In this document: positions 1-6,532 of the stretch, in pieces | Layout of the letters: each line of letters starts with the position of its first letter | Position numbering within the stretch: position 1 is the stretch's first letter | Source: JBCCZC01 sp039188505 | GTDB taxonomy: Bacteria; Pseudomonadota; Gammaproteobacteria; Xanthomonadales; SZUA-38 | Direction of reading: 5' to 3' | DNA: 7,978 nt | Assembly: GCA_039188505.1 (NCBI GenBank) | Contig: JBCCZC010000260.1 | Location: 1 to 7,978, forward strand | Notes under the pieces: model-generated | The model's database searches: none | Told to the model about the DNA's origin: nothing | The model's input: only the letters and a program-made list of their open reading frames with translations | Position numbers and translations under genes: made by a program

Positions 1-13
1 GCATCACTCATCG

Positions 14-190
14 CGGCAACCCGCCAGCCATTGCCCCGCGACTCTCTTCGACGCCTCTTTCGAGGCATACCCCGTGCTACCCCGGAATCCCTCCATGCCC
101 GTCCCTGCTCGCGTCTATTTCGGAGCGCGTAGGGTGCCAGCAGCGGGAACCGGTGATTGACGGAGTCGACCAGGAACCTCGCAGTTGCGG
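14..190 (-). ncRNA. ssrS: Candidate 6S RNA (ssrS), from position and fold only
   Basis: 6S RNA binds the sigma70 RNA polymerase holoenzyme by mimicking an open promoter. In gammaproteobacteria its gene usually lies just downstream of zapA and upstream of fau, which is exactly this interval. By eye the minus strand forms a nested rod: 183-188 with 16-21, 163-168 with 39-44, 139-147 with 98-109 (three-base bulge 102-104), and 126-129 with 110-113. A side hairpin at 53-66 has a GAAA tetraloop on the RNA strand. The unpaired stretch 148-162 facing 45-97 would be the open bubble, and the total of about 177 bases fits the family. I could not match the conserved primary-sequence blocks of 6S, and short GC-rich helices arise easily by chance, so the ends and the identity are inferred. 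Confidence 0.4.
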
Positions 191-246
191 TCTACGAACG
201 ACCGGAGCGCTATGTCCTGGCCATACCCGGCGGATCGGGCGGGGAA

Positions 247-558
247 TCAGTCGGAGGCCTCCAGCTCGTCGGAATCCAAAGGTGCCAGAAGAGCGTTCAG
301 CTTGCGGATGCGGTCGCCGACCTCGGTGCCGAAGCTGGCTTCGCGGTCCCGGACCTGGAGGAATTCGTTGGCGATATTGAGGGCGACCAGGACGGCGACC
401 TTCTCGACGCCGACCATGCCGGAGCCGTCGCGGATCTGACGCATCTCGCTGTCCACGTAGTCAGCGGCGTCCTGCAGCTGGCGCTTCTCCTCGGGTTCGC
501 AGGCGATGCGGTATTCGCGATCGAGGATCTTGACGGTGACGGCTTGCTTGTCACTCAC
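247..558 (-). CDS. zapA: Cell division protein ZapA
   Basis: ZapA binds FtsZ in the cytoplasm and cross-links protofilaments, stabilising the Z ring at midcell. The 103-residue product has the family layout. An N-terminal small globular domain (about residues 5-50, with VTVKILDREYRIAC and EEKRQLQDAADYVD) is followed by a helical half (EKVAVLVALNIANEFLQV, then a charged coiled coil to about residue 95). The length is typical (about 100 to 110). The start is GTG at 558-556, inside a GTGA overlap with the stop of the upstream coiled-coil gene, which implies translational coupling. That partner gene is a common neighbour of zapA in gammaproteobacteria. The downstream interval is the expected place for 6S RNA. 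The name is based on family resemblance and synteny together. Confidence 0.93.
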   Translation of the reverse strand: MSDKQAVTVKILDREYRIACEPEEKRQLQDAADYVDSEMRQIRDGSGMVGVEKVAVLVALNIANEFLQVRDREASFGTEVGDRIRKLNALLAPLDSDELEASD

Positions 559-779
559 GCGCCCTGCTCCAGGCTCTTGAGGCGGCTGATCATGGCTTCG
601 ACGCGGGAGCGGGCCTGCTCGTTCTTGGCGACCAGGTTGGCGCGTTCGGCAACGAGCTGTTCCTGGCTCACCAGCAGGCTCCGGTTTTCCTTCTCGAGCC
701 GGTCACAGCGATCGAGCAGACGCGTGATGCGCTGCTCCAGCGCGTCGAGGGCTTCCTGCGCGTTGAACTCTCCGGCCAT
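555..779 (-). CDS. TIGR02449 family coiled-coil protein (ZapB-like)
   Basis: Small protein of 74 residues, almost entirely a predicted coiled coil. Heptad-like runs (ALDALEQRITRLLDRCDRLEKEN, residues about 10-32, written here as one helix) continue into the basic C-terminal segment ARSRVEAMISRLKSLEQ. That C-terminal block and the place directly before zapA are typical of the TIGR02449 family, which resembles ZapB and is thought to assist Z-ring assembly; this role is inferred. I chose the ATG at 779-777 over a TTG at 797-795 because AGAGGT (complement of 786-791) sits six bases upstream and the family begins near here. The gene shares GTGA with zapA and is first in that operon, about 34 bases from the predicted transcription start. 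Confidence 0.85.
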   Translation of the reverse strand: MAGEFNAQEALDALEQRITRLLDRCDRLEKENRSLLVSQEQLVAERANLVAKNEQARSRVEAMISRLKSLEQGA

Positions 780-819
780 CCCCGCACCTCTCTTCAACCC
801 GACTCGTGATTACTGCCGC

Positions 820-825
820 ATTATA
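820..825 (-). promoter_or_regulatory. -10 box of the zap operon promoter
   Basis: The minus strand reads a perfect TATAAT here, followed by GCGGC. A start near 813 would give a leader of about 34 bases to the ATG at 779. The -35 region is weak: the best hexamer at 16-base spacing is ATGGAA. The TTGAAA seen upstream is only six bases from the -10 and cannot act as its -35. It is probably a sigma70 promoter for the coiled-coil gene, zapA and perhaps the downstream RNA. Confidence 0.6.
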
Positions 826-892
826 CGGATTTTTCAAGCTTTTCCATCTGCCCGCTGCCCGCCACGCCGTGAACTGCGCGGCCGGCGCCCCC

Positions 893-910
893 GCAGCGCC
901 CGGGGGCTGC
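893..910. repeat. Imperfect 18-bp inverted repeat next to the ygfB promoter
   Basis: GCAGCGCCC at 893-901 is followed at once by GGGGGCTGC at 902-910; eight of the nine positions pair. The right arm supplies the TG of the extended -10 that follows. This placement would suit an operator, but the surrounding DNA is very GC-rich and no regulator is known from the window. Confidence 0.4.
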
Positions 911-916
911 TAGAAT
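908..916 (+). promoter_or_regulatory. Extended -10 promoter of the ygfB-pepP-ubiH-ubiI operon
   Basis: TGcTAGAAT is a good extended -10 (TGn plus a five-of-six match to TATAAT). No recognisable -35 lies 16 to 18 bases upstream, as is common for extended -10 promoters. Transcription would start near 923, about 19 bases before the ygfB ATG. It is the only plausible promoter seen for the four-gene operon. Confidence 0.55.
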
Positions 917-941
917 AGCGGCCCTGCGCTGAGCATCTGTC

Positions 942-1499
942 ATGACCGAAGCCCCCAACTACACCACGCTCGAGCACGCGTTGCGTGACGACGACGCTGG
1001 CCTGCGACCGGCCGAATTGCACGGCCTACTGGTCGCCGCGCTCACGGCCGCTAATGACGTCGCGCCGGATGCGTGGCTCTCGGCGGCTTTCGGGGAAGCC
1101 ATCGATCCCGGCGAGCTCGAGGATGGGCTACGCGATCAGCTCGGCGAGCTCTACGCCTGGACGCGCGGCACGCTCGACGACTCCGATCTCGAGTTCCGCC
1201 TGCTGCTGCCCGACGATGAGGACCCCCTGCCGGAGCGCGTGGAGGCCCTGGGCGAGTGGTGCACGGGTTACCTGGCGGGGCTCGGCACCGTGGGTGTCAG
1301 CGAGGATACGCCGCTCGAGGGCGAGGTTGGTGAGTTCGTCGCGGACCTTTCCCAGATGGCGCGCGCCGGCCTCGAAGCAGACGCGGATGCCGAGGAGGAC
1401 GAAGTGGCCTTCTTCGAGCTGGTCGAATACGCGCGGGTCGGCGCCATGCTGGTCTTCGAGACCCTGCGCGGGCCGGCGGACGAGGACGCCATCCACTGA
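942..1499 (+). CDS. ygfB: UPF0149 family protein YgfB
   Basis: The 185-residue, strongly acidic product belongs to the UPF0149 (YgfB/YecA) family of mostly helical cytoplasmic proteins. Family signatures seen are ELHGLLVAAL (about residues 24-33) and GEWCTGYLAGLG (about 103-114), with a C-terminal helix EVAFFELVEYARVGAMLVFETL. Length is close to E. coli YgfB (192). Its molecular role is not settled in most bacteria; in Pseudomonas aeruginosa YgfB has been tied to control of ampDh3 through the regulator AlpA, and whether that applies here is unknown. It opens the pepP-ubiH-ubiI operon as in E. coli. Its TGA shares one base with the pepP ATG (TGATG). The ATG at 942 has only a weak ribosome site but is about 19 bases from the predicted transcription start. 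Confidence 0.93.
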   Translation: MTEAPNYTTLEHALRDDDAGLRPAELHGLLVAALTAANDVAPDAWLSAAFGEAIDPGELEDGLRDQLGELYAWTRGTLDDSDLEFRLLLPDDEDPLPERVEALGEWCTGYLAGLGTVGVSEDTPLEGEVGEFVADLSQMARAGLEADADAEEDEVAFFELVEYARVGAMLVFETLRGPADEDAIH

Positions 1500-2800
1500 T
1501 GCGACCAGAGGTCTACGCCAACCGGCGCCGCCAGGTCATGAGCATGGCGGGGCAGGACGCGATCGTGATTCTGCCCTCGGCGCCGCTGCGGATACGGAGT
1601 CGAGACACGGCCTATCCCTTCCGCCAGTCGAGCGATTTCTTCTATCTCACCGGCTATACCGAGCCCGAAGCCGTGCTCGTGCTGGTACCAGGGCGCGACC
1701 AGGGCGAAATTCTGCTGTTCTGCCGGGACCGCGACCCCGAGAAGGAGCGTTGGGACGGTCCACGCGCGGGCATCGACGGGGCCCGGGAGCAGTTCGGCAT
1801 GGACGACGCGTTCCCGATCGACGACATCGACGAGATCCTGCCATCGCTTCTCGGTGACCGTACCCGGGTCTTCCATACGCTCGGGCAGGACCCCGACTTC
1901 GACCAGCGGCTGATCCAATGGGTCAACCAGGTTCGTTCGCATGTTCCCCGGAGCGGCACGAATCCGGGCGAATTCATCTCCCTGGACCATCATCTGCACG
2001 AGCTGCGGCTATTCAAGAATCGTGATGAGATTCAGGCTGTCGCAAGGTCGGCGAAGCTTGCTGCCACGGCCCACCTCCGGGCGATGCGCGCCTGCCGCCC
2101 GGGCATGATGGAGTATGAGCTCGCGGCGGAACTGCTCCACGAGTTTCACCGTGCGAACGCCCTTCCAGCCTATGAACCGATCGTGGGCAGCGGCGCGAAC
2201 GCCTGCATCATGCATTACATCACCAACGCCGATCGGATCGGCTCGGACGATCTGGTGCTGATCGACGCGGGCGCCGAGCTCGAGGGCTACGCGTCCGACA
2301 TCACCCGCACATTTCCCGCGAGCGGGCGTTTCACCGGCGAGCAGCGAGCGATCTACGAGATCGTTCTTGCGGCCCAGACGGCCGCCATCGAGATCATTCG
2401 GCCGGGGGCGGCGTGGGATGCTCCCCACGAGGCCGCGGCCCAGACGATCACCGAGGGTCTTTGCGACCTGGGGCTGCTGCATGGAGATCCGCATGAATGC
2501 TACGCAGAAGAGGATTACCGCGAGTTCTTCCCGCATAAGACCGGTCACTGGCTCGGCCTCGACGTCCATGACGTTGGCGACTATCGGGTGGACGGCCACT
2601 CCCGTGAGCTCGAGAAAGGCATGGTCTTCACCGTCGAGCCGGGCGTCTACATCCCGCCGGACGCCGACGTCGACGAGCGCTGGCGCGGCATCGGCGTCCG
2701 GATCGAGGACGACATCGCGGTGACCGCGGAGGGCTGCCGGAACCTGTCCAGCGACGTTCCTAGAACGGTCGACGATATCGAACGGTGGATGGCCGCATGA
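1499..2800 (+). CDS. pepP: Xaa-Pro aminopeptidase P
   Basis: Cytoplasmic dimanganese peptidase that removes an N-terminal residue when the second residue is proline. The 433-residue protein (E. coli PepP has 441) has the N-terminal aminopeptidase P domain, with YPFRQSSDFFYLTGYTEPEAV near residues 39-59, and a C-terminal pita-bread domain. All five metal ligands are visible: D256, D267, H350, E380 and E403. The conserved histidines H239, H346 and H357 are also present, so the enzyme should be active. The start at 1499 fits the family N-terminus (YANRRRQVM). It overlaps ygfB by one base, with GAGGA at 1482-1486 rather far upstream, so coupled re-initiation is likely. Its end overlaps ubiH by four bases (ATGA). 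Its link to quinone synthesis is positional; no functional tie is evident. Confidence 0.96.
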   Translation: MRPEVYANRRRQVMSMAGQDAIVILPSAPLRIRSRDTAYPFRQSSDFFYLTGYTEPEAVLVLVPGRDQGEILLFCRDRDPEKERWDGPRAGIDGAREQFGMDDAFPIDDIDEILPSLLGDRTRVFHTLGQDPDFDQRLIQWVNQVRSHVPRSGTNPGEFISLDHHLHELRLFKNRDEIQAVARSAKLAATAHLRAMRACRPGMMEYELAAELLHEFHRANALPAYEPIVGSGANACIMHYITNADRIGSDDLVLIDAGAELEGYASDITRTFPASGRFTGEQRAIYEIVLAAQTAAIEIIRPGAAWDAPHEAAAQTITEGLCDLGLLHGDPHECYAEEDYREFFPHKTGHWLGLDVHDVGDYRVDGHSRELEKGMVFTVEPGVYIPPDADVDERWRGIGVRIEDDIAVTAEGCRNLSSDVPRTVDDIERWMAA

Positions 2801-3996
2801 GCGGACGCCACGACGTCATCGTCACCGGCGGCGGCTTGGTCGGCGCATCGCTGGCCATCGGGCTCGCCCGCCGCGGTCTGACCACGGCACTCGTCGAGGC
2901 GCATCCCTACCGGGCTGCCGAACAGCCGAGCTACGACGATCGCACGCTGGCGCTCAATCATGCGTCCTGCAGGATCCTCGATGATCTCGGCATCTGGCCG
3001 GGACTGGGAGAGGGCGTGACACCGATACGCGAGGTGCGTGTAAGCGCTCGTGGCCGGCTGGGCACCGCCGTCATCGCCGCTGAGGACATGCAGGTCGACG
3101 CGCTCGGGCACGTGATCGAAGGGCGCCTGATCGGGCGGGCGGTCATCGACGCATTGCCGGCTGTCCCTGGACTGACGGTCTTCAACCCCGCCCGCGTCAC
3201 GACCTTCCACGAGGATCGTGCCGGCGTGGTCGTGGACATCGACGGTGAGGACGGCGCAAGGACTCTCCACGCCAGCGTGCTGGCCGGTGCTGACGGCGCG
3301 GAATCGACGATTCGGCGCCAGCTCGGGCTCGCGTGCCGCCGCCGCGACTACGGCCAGTCGGCGATCATCGCCAATGTCACCCCCGAACGGGCTCACGCCG
3401 GTCGTGCCTTCGAGCGGTTCACCGATACCGGCCCCGTGGCTATGCTGCCGCACCAGGGTCAGCGTTGCGGCTCCGTCTGGGTGACTACCGACGAGCAGGC
3501 CGACGCTCTGATGGCGCTTGACGACGACGCCTACCAGGCGCAGCTCCAGGAGCGCTTCGGCTATCGCCTCGGCCGGCTCAAACGGATCGGCAGGCGCTCG
3601 CGCTACCCCCTCCGGCTCGTCCATGCGGCGCAGACGGTGTCCGGCCGGACCGTCGTTCTCGGCAACGCGGCGCATACGATTCATAACGTTGCAGCACAGG
3701 GCTTCAACCTCGGGCTGCGAGACGTCGCCACGCTCATCGATTGCCTGGTCGTGGCGCTGGACGAGGATCGCGATCCGGCAGATGCCCTCCTCGCCTACCA
3801 GGCCGCGCGGACACCGGATACCGACCGCATCGTCAGCTTCACCGACACTCTCATCGACGCCTTCGCGGTCGATCTGCCGCTGCTCGAGCATCTGCCGGCG
3901 CTCGGAATCATGCTCGTCGATCGGATTCCGGCCCTGAAGCGCGCCCTTGCCCGCCGGACGATGGGCTACGGCGGCTCGGGTCGGAGCGCCGCGTGA
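2797..3996 (+). CDS. ubiH: 2-octaprenyl-6-methoxyphenyl hydroxylase UbiH
   Basis: FAD-dependent class A monooxygenase of ubiquinone biosynthesis; in E. coli UbiH hydroxylates C1 of the prenylated ring within the Ubi complex. The 399-residue product shows the Rossmann dinucleotide motif GGGLVG (11-16), the DG motif GADGAES (164-170), and the second FAD motif beginning VVLGNAAH (286-293). The GN in place of the usual GD is a UbiH-type trait. Oddly the next segment reads HNVAAQGFN (296-304) rather than HPxxGQGxN, with proline and glycine both replaced. The start is the ATG at 2797 in the ATGA overlap with pepP; an in-frame GTG at 2785 would add four residues but lacks family support. The end overlaps ubiI by GTGA. 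UbiH rather than another hydroxylase is inferred from the GN motif and gene order. Confidence 0.9.
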   Translation: MSGRHDVIVTGGGLVGASLAIGLARRGLTTALVEAHPYRAAEQPSYDDRTLALNHASCRILDDLGIWPGLGEGVTPIREVRVSARGRLGTAVIAAEDMQVDALGHVIEGRLIGRAVIDALPAVPGLTVFNPARVTTFHEDRAGVVVDIDGEDGARTLHASVLAGADGAESTIRRQLGLACRRRDYGQSAIIANVTPERAHAGRAFERFTDTGPVAMLPHQGQRCGSVWVTTDEQADALMALDDDAYQAQLQERFGYRLGRLKRIGRRSRYPLRLVHAAQTVSGRTVVLGNAAHTIHNVAAQGFNLGLRDVATLIDCLVVALDEDRDPADALLAYQAARTPDTDRIVSFTDTLIDAFAVDLPLLEHLPALGIMLVDRIPALKRALARRTMGYGGSGRSAA

Positions 3997-5174
3997 ATCG
4001 CTGCGACGTCGCGATCGTCGGCGCCGGGCTAACGGGTCTCGCAGCCGCGATCGGCCTGGCCGAGCAGGGGCGCAAGGTGGTCGTCGTCGATCCCCGCCCA
4101 CCGACCATGCCCGAGCCATCGGCTGCGATCAGCCTGCGGGTGTCAACCTTCAGTCCGGCATCCCGCAGCTTCCTCGAAGCCCTCGGCGCCTGGCGTCGAG
4201 TCCCGGTCACGCGCAGCTTCGGCTTCTCCCGCATGAGCGTCTGGGAGGACGATCCGGCGCGGGCGCTGTTCTTCGACGCCGGAGACGCCGGCCGCGACAC
4301 CCTCGGGCACGTGGTAGAGAACGAGACGGCCCAGGCGGCGCTCTGGGATCGCGCCGCGGAGTGCTGCGACCTAGTGTCGGCAGCGGTCGACACGATCGAG
4401 CTGGAAGACCGCTCCGCCCGCCTTACGCTCGACGATGGTTCGAGGCTCAAGACCCAGGTCCTGGTCGGTGCGGACGGCGGTCGCTCCCGCGTGCGTGCGG
4501 CCGCGCATATCGAGGTCAAGGCGCACGACTACTTCCAGAGCGGCGTGGTCACGGTCGTCGACACCGAGCACCCCCACGGCGGTACGGCGCGGCAGCGCTT
4601 TCTCGACGGGTACCCGCTGGCCTTGCTGCCCCTCGGTGACCGTCAGGTATCGATCGTTTGGTCGCAACCGACATCCACGGCGCGACGATTGGTCGGCGTC
4701 GAGGCCGAAGACTTCACCGAGCGACTTCAGGCGGCCTCCCAGCATGTCCTGGGGATGCTGCGGGCTCCCGGTCAGCGTGCGGCCTTCCCGCTGCGGCGCC
4801 AGAGCGCGGTCCGCTACGCCCGCGGGTCGACTGTGCTGATCGGCGATGCTGCGCACCAGGTGCACCCCCTGGCCGGCCAGGGGGCCAACATCGGCCTCCT
4901 CGACGCCGCGGCGCTGATCGAGTGCCTCGAGGGGGCCAACGATCCGGTGCTGGCGCTTCGCCGCTACGAGCGGTGGCGGCGGAGTGACGCGGAGCTCATG
5001 TCCTTCGGCATCCACTGCATCGGCGCGGCGTATCGCTTGCCCGGACTGGCCGGCAGCGCGCGGCGACTCGGCACCGCTACGGTCAACGCGATCCCGGGTC
5101 TGACGGGCCTGTTCACGCGTCACGCATCGGGCCTCGGCGGACGGGTCCCGCGGCTCGCCCGGCCCAGGCGATAG
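3993..5174 (+). CDS. ubiI: UbiI/VisC-type FAD-dependent ubiquinone hydroxylase
   Basis: A second class A flavin monooxygenase, 393 residues, paralogous to its upstream neighbour. Motifs are standard: GAGLTG (10-15), GADGGRSRVR (159-168), and GDAAHQVHPLAGQG from residue 284, so the flavin site looks intact. In E. coli ubiI (visC) follows ubiH and performs the C5 hydroxylation, and the same order supports the name. However, the UbiF, UbiL and UbiM paralogs are hard to tell apart by eye, so the ring position is inferred. The start is GTG at 3993, within the GTGA overlap with ubiH, and GGAG lies six bases upstream (3983-3986). The longer upstream frame from 3741 only runs antiphase through ubiH. 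The arginine-rich C-terminus ends at TAG 5172-5174, and a 58-base gap follows before glmM. Confidence 0.88.
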   Translation: MNRCDVAIVGAGLTGLAAAIGLAEQGRKVVVVDPRPPTMPEPSAAISLRVSTFSPASRSFLEALGAWRRVPVTRSFGFSRMSVWEDDPARALFFDAGDAGRDTLGHVVENETAQAALWDRAAECCDLVSAAVDTIELEDRSARLTLDDGSRLKTQVLVGADGGRSRVRAAAHIEVKAHDYFQSGVVTVVDTEHPHGGTARQRFLDGYPLALLPLGDRQVSIVWSQPTSTARRLVGVEAEDFTERLQAASQHVLGMLRAPGQRAAFPLRRQSAVRYARGSTVLIGDAAHQVHPLAGQGANIGLLDAAALIECLEGANDPVLALRRYERWRRSDAELMSFGIHCIGAAYRLPGLAGSARRLGTATVNAIPGLTGLFTRHASGLGGRVPRLARPRR

Positions 5175-5190
5175 GCCCGGGCACGCTCCC

Positions 5191-5201
5191 TGTGGTAATT
5201 T
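5191..5201 (+). promoter_or_regulatory. Possible weak promoter before glmM
   Basis: The 58-base gap between ubiI and glmM has one AT-richer patch, TGTGGTAATTT, that resembles an extended -10 (TGt followed by GGTAAT, four of six). No good -35 is visible. Read-through from the upstream operon is the alternative source of glmM transcripts. A palindrome GCCCGGGC at 5175-5182 precedes it and has no T tract, so it does not look like a terminator. Confidence 0.25.
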
Positions 5202-5232
5202 TCCGCGCCATCGAAGCCCGGTTTTCCTGCCC

Positions 5233-6532
5233 GTGAAGAAGAAATATTTCGGCACCGACGGTATCCGCGGCCGCGTGGGTCAGGAACCGATCACCGCGGA
5301 CTTCGCGCTGCGCCTCGGCGCCGCTATCGGCCAGGTGCTCGGCAACGGCCGGGGCAACCTTGTCGTGATCGGCAAGGACACCCGCATTTCGGGCTACATG
5401 TTCGAGTCGGCGCTCGAGGCCGGCCTGTCTGCCGCCGGCGGTGGCCTATCTCACGCGAACCCTGCGCGCCGGCGCGGGCATCGTCATCAGCGCCTCGCAC
5501 AATCCCTTCGAGGACAACGGTTTCAAGTTCTTCTCGGCATCGGGGCAGAAACTCCCCGATGACGTGGAGCTTGCGATCGAGGCCGCGCTGGAAGCGCCCC
5601 TAGCCACCGTCGCGCCCGATCATCTCGGCAAGGCCGAGCGCGTCGATGACGCCGCCGGACGCTATATCGAGTTCTGCAAGGCCACGGTGGGGCAACGGAT
5701 CAGCCTCCACGGCCTGCATATCGTCGTCGACTGCGCGAACGGTGCCACCTACCAGGTCGGCCCGAGCGTCTTCCGGGAGCTCGGGGCCCGGGTGACGGCC
5801 ATCGGCGTGAAGCCTGACGGCCTCAACATCAACCGGGACTGCGGCTCGACGTCGCTGCAGGCCCTGCGCCGCGCCGTCGTCGAGCACGACGCCGACCTCG
5901 GCGTCGCCTTCGACGGAGACGGCGACCGTACGCTGATGGTGGACGGCAACGGCGACCCGCTCGACGGCGACGAGCTGCTGTTCCTCATCGCCCGCTCGAA
6001 GCAGGAGCACGGCACGCTCCGCGGCGGCGCCGTCGGCACCCTGATGACCAACTTCGGCGTCGAGCAGGCCTTCGACGCGCTGGGCATCCCCTTCGCCCGC
6101 GCAGCCGTGGGTGACCGGTTCGTGATGCGGGTCATGAAGGAGCGCGGCTGGGAACTCGGCGGCGAAGGCTCCGGCCACATCATCTGCCTCGACAAGACCA
6201 GCACCGGCGACGGGATCGTCAGCGCGTTGGCAGTGCTCGAACACCTCGTCGAGCGGCAGCTGCCCCTGGCCGAGTTCCGCCAGGGCGTAGAGAAGTATCC
6301 CCAGATCATGATCAACGTGCCCGTCTCCGGCCGCGTCGACCTCGAGTCTTCGCCTGGACTCGGGGAAGCCGTTGCCCGAGCCGAGCAGGACCTGGCCGGG
6401 AACGGTCGGCTGGTCCTGCGTCCCTCGGGCACCGAGCCGGTGGTCCGGGTGACCGTGGAGGGCCGGGACGAACCCCAGGTCGAGCGCGTGGCACGCGCGC
6501 TCGCCGATGTCGTTAAGGAGGAATTTTCATGA
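5233..6532 (+). CDS. glmM: Phosphoglucosamine mutase GlmM, frame broken by a 38-bp deletion
   Basis: GlmM converts glucosamine-6-phosphate to glucosamine-1-phosphate, the step before UDP-GlcNAc for peptidoglycan and LPS. It is cytoplasmic and normally essential. The first frame starts at GTG 5233 (MKKKYFGTDGIRGRV) and matches the family through ...EAGLSAAG. After 5440 the homology moves to the next frame (VAYLTRTLRAGAGIVISASHNP) and continues to TGA 6530-6532. About 13 residues normally found between these points, including the GPMPTPA block, are missing. Restoring 38 bases would give 445 residues, the length of E. coli GlmM. All later motifs remain: the catalytic serine in SASHNP (restored residue 101), the metal loop DGDGDR, the sugar loop GEGSGH, and the phosphate site RPSGTEP. 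As sequenced, translation of the first frame would end at 5562 as a 109-residue fragment. Sequence error is likely. Confidence 0.93.
6516..6521 (+). promoter_or_regulatory. Strong ribosome binding site of the oxygenase gene
   Basis: TAAGGAGGA at 6514-6522 is nearly a full complement of the 16S rRNA tail, with AGGAGG seven bases before the ATG at 6529. It is the strongest Shine-Dalgarno site in the window and lies inside the last codons of glmM, so the oxygenase should be translated well even without coupling. It also fixes the start at 6529. Confidence 0.8.

Noticed and set aside
1..11. Possible start of fau (5-formyltetrahydrofolate cyclo-ligase) on the minus strand, ATGAGTGATGC.
   Set aside because: Synteny makes it plausible, but fewer than four codons are visible and the ribosome site is weak, so it cannot be supported as a feature.
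253..262. Perfect palindrome GGAGGCCTCC at the 3' end of zapA.
   Set aside because: It has no loop and no T tract, and it is explained by the last codons of zapA.
157..918. Plus-strand frame of 253 codons across the zapA region.
   Set aside because: It runs antisense through zapA and the coiled-coil gene and ends inside the promoter region; both opposite genes have family support.
2647..4119. Minus-strand open frame of 490 codons opposite ubiH.
   Set aside because: It is antisense to a well-supported gene, has no recognisable motif, and its codon pattern mirrors ubiH.
5233..5562. Programmed frameshift or ribosomal bypass in glmM.
   Set aside because: About 13 conserved codons are absent from the DNA itself, so no recoding event could restore the full protein; there is no slippery heptamer or take-off/landing arrangement.
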